A stretch of 12,746 bases of DNA from Dehalococcoidales bacterium. Its GTDB lineage: Bacteria; Chloroflexota; Dehalococcoidia; E44-bin15. The stretch is taken from contig JAAXQM010000048.1 in the NCBI GenBank assembly GCA_012974295.1, positions 1 through 12,746 on the forward strand. The letters are read 5' to 3'. The notes under the pieces are model-generated. The model was not told the DNA's origin. It saw nothing but the letters and a program-made list of their open reading frames with translations, and made no database searches. A program made the position numbers and the translations under genes. Positions within the stretch are counted from its first letter, which is position 1. Every line of letters starts with the position of its first letter. This document shows, in pieces, positions 5,274-12,031 of the stretch.

Positions 5274-6461
5274 ATGAAGAGAGTATATCTGGATAACGTA
5301 GCAACAACCTCAATTCTGCCCGAGGTACTGGAGGAAATGCTCCCTTACCTTAAGGATGCGTATGGTAATCCACAATCCCTCCATGAATGGGGAGACGCAG
5401 CAAGAGAAGCGTTAGACGACGCCAGGAGTAAGGTTGCCGCACTCATTGGCGCCCAGCCTGAAGAGATCATCTTTACCGGTTCGGGTACCGAGGCAAATAA
5501 TTTAGCCATTAAGGGGTTGGCACAAGCCAGGGAGTCCCAGGGGAAGCACATTGTTATTTCAGCCATCGAGCATTATTCAGTACTTCACACGGCAAAGACG
5601 TTGGAAAAGTGGGGTTTCGAGGTTACCCATTTACCGGTCGACAAGTATGGGCTGGTCGATCCCAAAGAGGCTGCTAAAAGCATAAGGGATGATACGGTTC
5701 TAGTATCCATCATGCACGCCAATAGCGAGGTGGGCACCATTCAGCCTATCACTGAGATAGCTAATGTTGTAAAAAGGAATGGAGCCGTGTTCCACACAGA
5801 TGCCGTAGCCACCGCAGGTACAATACCTGTTGATGTTAATGAACTGGGTGTTGACGCGCTAAGCTTTGCTCCAAATCAGTTCTACGGGCCCAAGGGCGTT
5901 GGTGCTCTATGGCTTAAAAAAGGTGTGCGCGTTATCCCCTTCCTCGATGGCGGCGTGCAGGAGGGGGGACGAAGGGCCGGAACCGAGAATGTGCCCGCCA
6001 TTGTCGGGATGGGAAAGGCCGCGGAGCTGGCCACGGAGGAGATGGAATCCCGGATGGTACACCTCTCTGCCATACGCGACAAGCTGATCGGGGAGCTACC
6101 GTCACGGATCGAACATGCGATCCTCACAGGGCATCCAACACAGCGTCTTCCCGGTAATGCCAGCTTCTGTATCGAGTTCATCGAAGGAGAGTCGATGCTA
6201 ATGCTGTTAAGTCAACAGGGGATAGCGGTATCCAGCGGTTCGGCGTGCACTTCCAGGGCACTTAAGGCCTCGCATGTGCTCACCGCTATGGGGCTTCCTC
6301 CTGAAATCGCACAGGGCTCACTTCTCTTCAGCCTTGGACTGGAGAATACGGAAGATGATATTGATTATGTATTGGCAGAGCTGCCACCTATAGTTGATCG
6401 TCTCAGGCAGATGTCGCCACTATATTCGAAATTTCTAAAAGGTCAGCAAGGAGGAAGTTGA
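5274..6461 (+). CDS. nifS: NifS/IscS-like class V aminotransferase-fold protein lacking the PLP lysine
   Basis: The full-length (395 residues) cysteine desulfurase fold is clear: YLDNVATT (5-12), FTGSGTEANN (67-76), SAIEH100, HANSEVG (148-154), HTD176AV, YGPKGVGALW (204-213), GGRRAGTENV (231-240) and the sulfur-carrying C325 in SSGSACTSRAL. In canonical enzymes the segment before YGPKG is S-x-H-K, whose Lys forms the Schiff base with PLP. Here it reads A-P-N201-Q202. Other active-site positions also differ: A179 replaces the usual Gln in HxDAxQ, and Leu (GSLLFSLG, 348-355) replaces the substrate-binding Arg of xxRFSLG. The standard desulfurase reaction is therefore doubtful, although the persulfide Cys and PLP-phosphate regions remain. 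The next gene, iscU, begins one base after the stop, so a role in Fe-S assembly is still likely. Confidence 0.9.
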   Translation: MKRVYLDNVATTSILPEVLEEMLPYLKDAYGNPQSLHEWGDAAREALDDARSKVAALIGAQPEEIIFTGSGTEANNLAIKGLAQARESQGKHIVISAIEHYSVLHTAKTLEKWGFEVTHLPVDKYGLVDPKEAAKSIRDDTVLVSIMHANSEVGTIQPITEIANVVKRNGAVFHTDAVATAGTIPVDVNELGVDALSFAPNQFYGPKGVGALWLKKGVRVIPFLDGGVQEGGRRAGTENVPAIVGMGKAAELATEEMESRMVHLSAIRDKLIGELPSRIEHAILTGHPTQRLPGNASFCIEFIEGESMLMLLSQQGIAVSSGSACTSRALKASHVLTAMGLPPEIAQGSLLFSLGLENTEDDIDYVLAELPPIVDRLRQMSPLYSKFLKGQQGGS

Positions 6462-6462
6462 G

Positions 6463-6840
6463 ATGCCTATTTATAGCGATACGGTAATGGACCACTTCAC
6501 GAACCCCCGTAATGTAGGAGAAATCGAGGATGCCGATGGCATTGGTGAGGAGGGAAACCCGGTATGCGGGGATATGATGACCTTCTATATCAAAGTGGAT
6601 AATAACCATCTCAGCGATGTTAAGTTCAAGACCTTCGGCTGCGGCGCTGCCATCGCCGTATCCAGCATCGTTAGCGAGATGGCAATGGGTAAGACCATTG
6701 AGGAGGCGAGGAAGATCACCCCGGCCCTCGTGGCAAAAGAGCTTGAAGGGCTGCCGAAGAATAAATTTCACTGCTCTAACCTCGGTGCTCAAGCACTGAA
6801 TAAGGCCATCGATGATTACCTGAAGAAGCAGGGCAAATAG
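6463..6840 (+). CDS. iscU: IscU/NifU N-terminal-type Fe-S cluster scaffold
   Basis: The 125-residue product has all three cluster Cys: C35 in NPVCGD with Asp37, C60 in FKTFGCGAAIA, and C104 in FHCSNLGAQAL with His103. It begins at an ATG one base after the NifS-like stop, with AAGGAGG inside the end of that gene, so the two are translationally linked. In the known pathway a cysteine desulfurase passes persulfide sulfur to these Cys while iron is added, and the cluster is then moved to target proteins. There is no NifU-type central ferredoxin or C-terminal Nfu domain. The scaffold is intact although its partner is unusual. Confidence 0.94.
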   Translation: MPIYSDTVMDHFTNPRNVGEIEDADGIGEEGNPVCGDMMTFYIKVDNNHLSDVKFKTFGCGAAIAVSSIVSEMAMGKTIEEARKITPALVAKELEGLPKNKFHCSNLGAQALNKAIDDYLKKQGK

Positions 6841-6865
6841 GTAAAAAGCGTAAAGAGGAGTAAGG

Positions 6866-7057
6866 ATGAATAGTAGCGAGAAATCAAAGGAAAACGAGGG
6901 GGCGTGCTCTTGCCCGTACTGTGATGAGGGGATATCCTCGAATCCTCCCCCTTTCTGCCAGCCATGCCACGTTGAGTTGCGGCGCTGCGTGACGTGCGAT
7001 ATTGAGGTGGATAAAACGGCTAAGGTCTGTCCCCAATGCGGGCAAACCATAGATTAA
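6866..7057 (+). CDS. Double zinc-ribbon small protein
   Basis: The product is 63 residues from ATG 6866, with AAGAGGAG upstream. It contains four CxxC pairs: CPYC, CQPC, CVTC and CPQC, the last in KVCPQCGQ near the C-terminus. The pattern is that of two zinc ribbons in tandem. No other domain is seen. It lies between iscU and the DsrE-like gene with short gaps on both sides, so it is likely in the same operon. A role as a metal or partner-binding adapter in sulfur transfer is only a guess. Confidence 0.8.
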   Translation: MNSSEKSKENEGACSCPYCDEGISSNPPPFCQPCHVELRRCVTCDIEVDKTAKVCPQCGQTID

Positions 7058-7066
7058 TAGGCGAGC

Positions 7067-7549
7067 ATGGAAGAGAAGGAAAAAGTAACTCTGGTGATGT
7101 TCAGCGGCGAGCTTGACAAGGCTCTGGCCGCCTTCAATATCGCCATCGGGGCCGCCTCTATGGGGATGGAAGTAAGCATATTCTTCACCTTCTGGGGGCT
7201 TAATATTATCAAGCGAAATGAGGGTGGAGGCAAGAGTAAAGGTGTAATGAGGCAAATGCTTAACTTCATGAACCGCGGTGGCTCCAAGCGATTACCTCTA
7301 TCCAAATTCCACATGTTCGGAATGGGCACCAAGATGATGAAGCAGCTCATGAAAGACGTTAACTTCCCCCAGCTTGACGAGCTTATGACTATGGCCACGG
7401 AAATGGGAGTAAAATACATCGCATGCACCACCTCTATGGGTATGATGGGGCTCGGCAAGGAGGCCTTCATTCCCGAGGTACATAGCTACGCCGGGGTCGC
7501 CACGTATCTAGCCGAGGCCAGGGAGGGGAAGGTCAACCTCTTCATTTAA
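7067..7549 (+). CDS. DsrE/DsrF-like sulfur-transfer family protein
   Basis: The 160-residue product has the DsrE-like layout. It opens with a strand, KVTLVMFSGELDKALAAFN, followed by a helix and the region GMEVSIFFTFWGLNIIKR. A long Met-rich middle comes next, and then VKYIACTTSMGMMGL, where C120 is the conserved Cys that carries persulfide in related sulfurtransferases. These proteins are soluble and often encoded next to TusA-type carriers, and a broken TusA-like gene follows 12 bases later. The ATG at 7067 is only 9 bases after the preceding stop and has a weak ribosome site, suggesting translational coupling. The sulfur substrate is unknown. Confidence 0.87.
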   Translation: MEEKEKVTLVMFSGELDKALAAFNIAIGAASMGMEVSIFFTFWGLNIIKRNEGGGKSKGVMRQMLNFMNRGGSKRLPLSKFHMFGMGTKMMKQLMKDVNFPQLDELMTMATEMGVKYIACTTSMGMMGLGKEAFIPEVHSYAGVATYLAEAREGKVNLFI

Positions 7550-7561
7550 GGATGTGTATCT

Positions 7562-7673
7562 ATGAAGGCAGATGAGACGTTAGACTGTGTTGGACTGCAC
7601 AACGGGTCATGAGCTTTTGGGCATGGAGGAAGAAGCAGGGCAGTATAAGGTTTATGTAAAGAAAACAAAGTAG
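7562..7673 (+). pseudogene. Internally deleted TusA-like sulfurtransferase gene
   Basis: The first 12 codons from ATG 7562 read MKADETLDCVGL, the start of the TusA/SirA family just before its catalytic CPxP. The sequence then jumps, in another frame, to CTTGHELLGMEEEAG and on to YKVYVKKTK with TAG at 7671-7673, the end of the same family. The catalytic CPxP and first helix are missing. Compared with a normal family length of about 75-80 residues, roughly 120-130 bases are gone, and the join around 7595-7600 shifts the frame. The first frame stops at a TGA a few codons later. It lies right after the DsrE-like gene, the usual neighbour. A genuine deletion or an assembly gap could both explain it. 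Confidence 0.8.
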
Positions 7674-7686
7674 AAAGGAGAAATCT

Positions 7687-8259
7687 ATGGAGTTTAAAGG
7701 AAGCAAGACGGAGCACAATCTATTGGCATCATTTGCCGGAGAATCGCAGGCGAGGAATCGGTACACATACTTTGCATCTGCTGCAAAAAAGGCCGGGCAT
7801 GAGCAGATCGCAGGGATCTTCCTCGAGACCGCGGACAACGAAAAAGAGCATGCCAAGCTATTCTTCAAATTCCTTAAGGGGGGAGATCTAGAAATCACTG
7901 CAACCTACCCAGCAGGTATCATAGGTGATACCGCAGCAAACCTGGAGGCTTCAGCAGCCGGGGAGCACCTGGAATGGACCAAACTCTACAAAGAAGCCGC
8001 TGAAGTGGCTCACCAGGAAGGTTTTCAAGAGGTGGCCAAGACATTTAAGGAAATTTCTGAAGTAGAAGAGCAGCATGAGATTCGCTATAGAAAGCTGCTC
8101 AAGAATGTGAAAGAGAACAGCGTATTCAAGAAAGACAAAGTTGTCAAGTGGAAGTGCCGCAACTGCGGATATGTCCATGAGGGGGCAGAAGCTCCCAAGC
8201 GTTGCCCCGCTTGCGACCATCCCCAGAGCTATTTCGAGCTTATGGCGGAGAACTATTAA
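7687..8259 (+). CDS. rbr: Rubrerythrin (classical: diiron domain plus C-terminal rubredoxin)
   Basis: The 190-residue product starts at an ATG after AAAGGAG. The diiron domain shows E19 in GESQARNRY, NEKEH (51-55), GEHLEW (92-97) and EVEEQH (125-130), the full ligand set of the family. The C-terminal rubredoxin domain has C157-x2-C160 in KCRNCGYVHEG and C173-x2-C176. Rubrerythrin reduces hydrogen peroxide to water in the cytoplasm of anaerobes, with electrons coming through rubredoxin. The flavin reductase and rubredoxin genes directly downstream are a natural supply line. Confidence 0.97.
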   Translation: MEFKGSKTEHNLLASFAGESQARNRYTYFASAAKKAGHEQIAGIFLETADNEKEHAKLFFKFLKGGDLEITATYPAGIIGDTAANLEASAAGEHLEWTKLYKEAAEVAHQEGFQEVAKTFKEISEVEEQHEIRYRKLLKNVKENSVFKKDKVVKWKCRNCGYVHEGAEAPKRCPACDHPQSYFELMAENY

Positions 8260-8279
8260 GAATACCGGGAGGGAATTAT

Positions 8280-8786
8280 ATGAACACCAAAGCGCTGCAT
8301 ATGATTAGCTACGGTTTATACGTGATCGGCTCTAGAAAGGAAGACAGGATCAACGGTCAGATCTGTAACACCGTGGTCCAGGTTTCCTCCGAGCCACCGA
8401 TTATTTCGGTATGCATCAATAAGGAAAATCTCACCCACGAGTACATCGTGGACAGTGGGGTCTTCTCCGCTTCCATTTTAGCGCAAGACACCCCCTTGAA
8501 TCTTATTGGACGCTTTGGCTTCAAATCAGGAAGAGATATAGACAAGTTTGATGGCATTAACTACAAACTGGGGGAGACCCAAGCACCTATCGCTCTGGAT
8601 AACACCCTGGCCTACCTCGAAGCCAAAGTGATTAACAGCGTAGATGTGGGTACACATACTATTTTTATCGGCGATCTTGTAGACGCCGAAGTCATCGCAG
8701 AAGGTGAGCCTATGACTTACGCCTATTACCATCTGGTAAAACGAGGCACCACTCCCAAGACAGCTCCCTCCTTCCATAAAGATTAA
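8280..8786 (+). CDS. Flavin reductase-like FMN-binding split-barrel protein
   Basis: The product is 168 residues from ATG 8280, with GGGAGG 7 bases upstream. The open frame extends further back into rbr, but that part has no ribosome site. Split-barrel features include YVIGSRKEDRINGQICNT (14-31), GVFSASILAQDT (60-71), FIGDLVDAEV (129-138) and the end MTYAYYHLVKRG (145-156). Such proteins bind FMN and take hydride from NAD(P)H. In Moorella, a fused flavin reductase-rubredoxin protein (Hrb) feeds the flavodiiron protein FprA. Here the same two domains are separate neighbouring genes, so this is the likely NAD(P)H:rubredoxin step. Confidence 0.9.
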   Translation: MNTKALHMISYGLYVIGSRKEDRINGQICNTVVQVSSEPPIISVCINKENLTHEYIVDSGVFSASILAQDTPLNLIGRFGFKSGRDIDKFDGINYKLGETQAPIALDNTLAYLEAKVINSVDVGTHTIFIGDLVDAEVIAEGEPMTYAYYHLVKRGTTPKTAPSFHKD

Positions 8787-8817
8787 GAAATGATCGAGTA
8801 TAGAAAGGAGAATAGAT

Positions 8818-8985
8818 ATGGCAGCGGCAAAATATGAATGCAGCGTTTGTGGCTATGTTTATGACCCCGAGCTAGGTGATCCCGATGGCAGCATCGCGCC
8901 GGGGACACCATTCGAGGAACTGCCTGAAGACTGGCAGTGCCCGGTCTGCGGGGCCGGTAAAGACGAGTTTAAGAAACTCGACTAG
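8818..8985 (+). CDS. Rubredoxin
   Basis: This is a complete 55-residue rubredoxin from ATG 8818, with AAAGGAG upstream. The iron ligands are C8-x2-C11 (ECSVCGYVYDP) and C41-x2-C44 (DWQCPVCGAGKDEF), with the conserved aromatic and acidic surface residues between them. It is a one-electron carrier in the cytoplasm. Its place between the flavin reductase gene and the metallothionein-like gene, with rubrerythrin and FprA nearby, points to delivery of electrons for peroxide and oxygen reduction. Confidence 0.97.
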   Translation: MAAAKYECSVCGYVYDPELGDPDGSIAPGTPFEELPEDWQCPVCGAGKDEFKKLD

Positions 8986-9017
8986 TTATTCTATTCAAAG
9001 AATGGAGGTAAAAGAAG

Positions 9018-9176
9018 ATGGCGGAACAAATATGTCCAGCTTGTGGCTGTGCGGTATCCGGCTCTGGCTATGACAGTGAGGGCAAGACCTATTGCTGTGA
9101 GCCATGCGCCAGCAGCGGCAGCTCCTGCGAGTGTGGTTGCTGTCACTCTTGCGAAGATCACGAAGAACATAAATAG
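9018..9176 (+). CDS. Metallothionein-like Cys-rich protein
   Basis: ATG 9018 follows GGAGG, and the frame ends at TAG 9174-9176, giving 52 residues with 11 Cys (6, 9, 11, 26, 27, 30, 37, 39, 41, 42, 45) and His at 43, 48 and 51. The order C-x2-C-x-C, then GKTYCCEPC in the middle and CECGCC near the end, resembles the bacterial SmtA/BmtA metallothioneins, which hold several zinc ions in one cluster around a small zinc finger. Metal binding (zinc, cadmium, iron or copper) is a safe inference; the exact metal is not. It lies 32 bases after rubredoxin and may share its transcript. Confidence 0.82.
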   Translation: MAEQICPACGCAVSGSGYDSEGKTYCCEPCASSGSSCECGCCHSCEDHEEHK

Positions 9177-9319
9177 GGCAGTATATACTCTCGACAGCAT
9201 GTAGACTAGCTGTAATTGTACCGGCATGTCTAGCATATAGAGAGAGTGTGAACTACAAGCTGTCGCTTATGGGAGATCTACCTATAGACTCCCTGATATT
9301 GGCATGGTGCAGTGACAAA

Positions 9320-9336
9320 CCAGTACCTAATACTGG
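9320..9336. promoter_or_regulatory. Perfect inverted repeat upstream of the two-rubredoxin rubrerythrin
   Basis: CCAGTA (9320-9325) and TACTGG (9331-9336) are perfect inverses around CCTAA. The element sits 44 bases before the TTG start at 9381, in a 204-base gap that probably contains a promoter. It could be an operator for a dimeric regulator or a short leader hairpin. It matches no operator consensus that I recognise. Confidence 0.35.
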
Positions 9337-9380
9337 CGGATTGATCTGCGAAATTCCTACATAAGGAGGTAGATAGCGTT

Positions 9381-9989
9381 TTGTGGAAATGTACCAATTG
9401 TCACCATATAGAACTAGCCTCCGATAAGCCTGAGAGTTGCCCTGTTTGCGGCGAGGATGCAGAAAAGCTGATCCCACATGAAGTCCCGGGGGTTAAAGGA
9501 ATTAAGACCCCTAAACACCTCAAGGACGGCTTCGTCGCTGAGTCCCAGGCCCACCAGAGAAACGTCGCCTTCGCTATCAAGGCCGATATGGATGGCTACC
9601 GCCAGGTGGCCAGATTGTTCCGAGCTATCGCGGAGGCCGAGGGAATTCACGCTTTCCATCACCTACGCCTCCTCGGCGGTGTATCCGACACTCAGGAGAA
9701 CCTGGAAAGCGCATTTGAAAGGGAGAATGTGGCCGGCAACTCCTATCCTCAGTTCATCATAGATGCGAATGAGGAAGGTAATTCACAGGTAGCGAAAATA
9801 TTCGGTTACTCCCGCGATGTAGAGAGGGGACATGCCAAGCTCTACGAAAAGGCGCTGGAGCATATGCTGGCTGATGCTGATACTGAATACTATGTATGCA
9901 GTGTCTGCGGCTATGTATCAGATGGAACCCTCCCCGAGGAGTGTCCCATTTGTGGTGCCCCTGCAGAGAAGTTCCGGAAGGTAGTCTAA
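9381..9989 (+). CDS. Rubrerythrin variant with rubredoxin domains at both ends
   Basis: The 202-residue product starts at TTG 9381, about 10 bases after AAGGAGGT; no in-frame ATG would keep the N-terminal domain. Residues 1-25 form a short rubredoxin-type site (C4-x2-C7, C20-x2-C23). A ferritin-like diiron domain follows: E54 in AESQAHQRN, E85/E87 with H90, FERE (112-115), and E148 with H151 in DVERGHA. A second rubredoxin site closes the protein (C173-x2-C176, C188-x2-C191). Classical rubrerythrin has only the C-terminal site, and reverse rubrerythrin only the N-terminal one. Two sites suggest electron entry from either side. Peroxide reduction is the expected activity. Confidence 0.92.
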   Translation: MWKCTNCHHIELASDKPESCPVCGEDAEKLIPHEVPGVKGIKTPKHLKDGFVAESQAHQRNVAFAIKADMDGYRQVARLFRAIAEAEGIHAFHHLRLLGGVSDTQENLESAFERENVAGNSYPQFIIDANEEGNSQVAKIFGYSRDVERGHAKLYEKALEHMLADADTEYYVCSVCGYVSDGTLPEECPICGAPAEKFRKVV

Positions 9990-10077
9990 CAAGAGAAATT
10001 CTAATAAATGGATGCAGGGATACTGTAGCGGCATACCGTCGATATAAAGACCACAAGTCACGATCTCGTTTATTTCA

Positions 10078-10201
10078 GAGACCGCTAAAAAAGAGGTGCA
10101 GGATACTTCCTGCCGGGGGTCTGGGGGTGTTTCCCCCAGCTTCAAAAAGTCCCCCAAGATTGGGGGATAAGGGAGTTGATTGAGACGATTTCAGCAGTCT
10201 C
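10078..10201 (+). repeat. Intergenic hairpin repeat, copy 3
   Basis: This is the third full copy, with left end GAGACCGCTAAAAAAG (10078-10093), right end CGATTTCAGCAGTCTC (10186-10201), the common core GAGGTGCAGGATACTTCCTG and the same three hairpins. It has the same orientation as copies 1 and 2 and lies between the two-rubredoxin rubrerythrin and ferritin genes, ending 38 bases before the ferritin start. Confidence 0.85.
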
Positions 10202-10239
10202 TTAAGGTAACGTAGCTAAAAATAAGAGGGGGTATTATT

Positions 10240-10758
10240 ATGCTGAGCAAGAAAATGGAAGCAGCGCTGAATGAGCAGGTGAACAAGGAGATCTATTCGG
10301 CATACCTTTATTTGTCCATGTCGGCCCATAGCACGCACATCGGGCTGAAGGGGTTTGCTAACTGGTTCATGGTACAGTACCAGGAAGAGATGGTACACGC
10401 CATGAAATTCTATACCTACATCAATGACCAGGGCGGACAGGTAAGGCTCATGGCTATAGATGCTCCGGCAATAGTATGGGAATCACCCCTGGACATGTTC
10501 GAGAAAACACTCCAGCACGAGCAGTTCGTCACCAAGCGAATCAATAACCTCGTTGACCTCGCGATCAAGGAGAAGGATCATGCTACAAACATCGCTCTCC
10601 AGTGGTTTATTACCGAACAGATCGAAGAGGAATCGAACGACAACGATATCATCGCCAAGCTGAAGCTGGTGGGCAACAAGGGCGATGCGCTGCTTATGCT
10701 TGATAGAGAGCTCGCAGCGCGGGTCTTCATACCACCTGCGACATCTCAAGCGGCTTAG
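10240..10758 (+). CDS. ftnA: Non-heme bacterial ferritin
   Basis: The 172-residue product is a standard FtnA-type ferritin. Ferroxidase residues fall at E17, E50, H53, E94, Q127 and E130, the same numbers as in Escherichia coli FtnA. The sequence has the usual four helices and a short fifth (DALLMLDREL). Twenty-four such subunits form a shell that oxidises Fe(II) and stores iron as a mineral. The start ATG has AGAGGGGG upstream and lies just after repeat copy 3. In this setting the protein would remove iron that could react with peroxide. Confidence 0.96.
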   Translation: MLSKKMEAALNEQVNKEIYSAYLYLSMSAHSTHIGLKGFANWFMVQYQEEMVHAMKFYTYINDQGGQVRLMAIDAPAIVWESPLDMFEKTLQHEQFVTKRINNLVDLAIKEKDHATNIALQWFITEQIEEESNDNDIIAKLKLVGNKGDALLMLDRELAARVFIPPATSQAA

Positions 10759-10833
10759 CCCATTTCGAGATAAACCCCAAACCTGCAATGATCTGACATT
10801 TGGGAACCTGTAATTTTAATCAGGAGGTAATAA

Positions 10834-12012
10834 GTGAGCAAAGTACAGCTAGCGGATGGCGTCTACTGGGTTGGAGCTATCGACTGGAATATAAGGAATT
10901 TCCACGGCTACTCCACGCGTCTGGGAACCACCTACAACGCGTATCTTATTATCGATGAGAAGATCACTCTTATCGATACGGTAAAAGCACCGTTCTATGA
11001 ACAGATGCGGGACAGAATCAAAGAGATAGTTGCCCTGGAGGATATAGACTATGTAGTTTCGAATCACGTTGAGATGGATCATTCAGGTTCCCTGCCCACA
11101 GTAATGCAGGAAGCAAAGAAAGCAAAACTGATTACCCTGGAGAAGTTCGGAGAGAGTGGCCTGGGGAAAACCTTTCACACTGACTGGCCCCTGTCTCCAG
11201 TGAAGGAGGGAAGCGAGCTTAATCTCGGCAAGAGAAAGCTTGTGTTTATACCTACTCCCATGCTTCACTGGCCTGACTCCATGTGTAGTTATCTGGTAGA
11301 GGACAATATCCTGTTTTCCATGGATGCTTTCGGGCAGCATCTGGCGACCTCTCATAGATTTGATGATGAGGTAGGCCTGGACGCAATTATGCCCGAGGCG
11401 ACCAAGTACTATGCCAATATCCTAATGCCATTCAGTGACCTAATCGTGAAGGCAGTGGAAAAGCTCGGTGGATTAAAAATCGACACCATCGCTCCCAGTC
11501 ACGGTATCATCTGGCGGTCTCACATTGATACCATTGTTAAAGCCTATGCATCCTGGGGGAAAGGCGAGAATAAACAGAAGGTATTGGTAATCTATGACAC
11601 CATGTGGAAGAGCACCGAGAAAATGGCTCATGCGCTTGCGCAAGGTATCACCGATGCGGAAGTTGATGTAAAGCTCTATAATCTGACCGAATCCGATAAA
11701 AGTGACATTATCAAAGAGGTGCTGGATGCCAGGGCTATCCTCATCGGTTCCCCTACCCTGAATAACGGGATGTTTCCCACCGTGGCCGGATTTCTCTGTT
11801 ACCTTAAAGGTCTCAAGCCAAAGGGAAAGCTGGGTGCTGCCTTCGGTTCACATGGCTGGGCAGGTGGTGCAGTGAAAGCTATTGAGCAAGAATTAAGCCA
11901 GGCCGGGATCGAGGTAGTAGACTGTGGCCTTTCATTCAAATTCGTGCCAGATAAAGATGAAATTAAGAAATGCGCTGACTTCGGTAAAACGATTGCCAGC
12001 CGGATTAAATAG
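10834..12012 (+). CDS. fprA: Flavodiiron protein (FprA-type O2/NO reductase)
   Basis: The 392-residue product starts at GTG 10834 with AGGAGGT upstream. The N-terminal metallo-beta-lactamase-like domain has the complete diiron set: H78-x-E80-x-D82-H83 (NHVEMDHSG), H145 (MLHWPDS), D164 (FSMDAFGQH) and H223 (APSHGIIW). The C-terminal flavodoxin domain (about 248-392) has the FMN phosphate loop YDTMWKSTEKM and the segment GSPTLNNGMFP. There is no rubredoxin extension, so electrons must come from a separate donor, most simply the rubredoxin at 8818. Such enzymes act in the cytoplasm and reduce O2 to water, or NO to N2O; the sequence alone does not tell which. Confidence 0.97.
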   Translation: MSKVQLADGVYWVGAIDWNIRNFHGYSTRLGTTYNAYLIIDEKITLIDTVKAPFYEQMRDRIKEIVALEDIDYVVSNHVEMDHSGSLPTVMQEAKKAKLITLEKFGESGLGKTFHTDWPLSPVKEGSELNLGKRKLVFIPTPMLHWPDSMCSYLVEDNILFSMDAFGQHLATSHRFDDEVGLDAIMPEATKYYANILMPFSDLIVKAVEKLGGLKIDTIAPSHGIIWRSHIDTIVKAYASWGKGENKQKVLVIYDTMWKSTEKMAHALAQGITDAEVDVKLYNLTESDKSDIIKEVLDARAILIGSPTLNNGMFPTVAGFLCYLKGLKPKGKLGAAFGSHGWAGGAVKAIEQELSQAGIEVVDCGLSFKFVPDKDEIKKCADFGKTIASRIK

Positions 12013-12031
12013 ATTCTTAAGGAGGTAAGAC

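Noticed and set aside
6403..7050. 215-residue open frame on the - strand
   Set aside because: It is fully opposite iscU and the zinc-ribbon gene, which have clear family motifs. It is a shadow of their codon pattern.
892..10201. CRISPR array
   Set aside because: The repeats are about 120 bases long, thousands of bases apart and lack short regular spacers.
10776..10804. CCCAAA/TTTGGG stem between ferritin and fprA as a terminator
   Set aside because: The stem has six pairs with a loop of about 17 bases and no T run after it, which is too weak to support.
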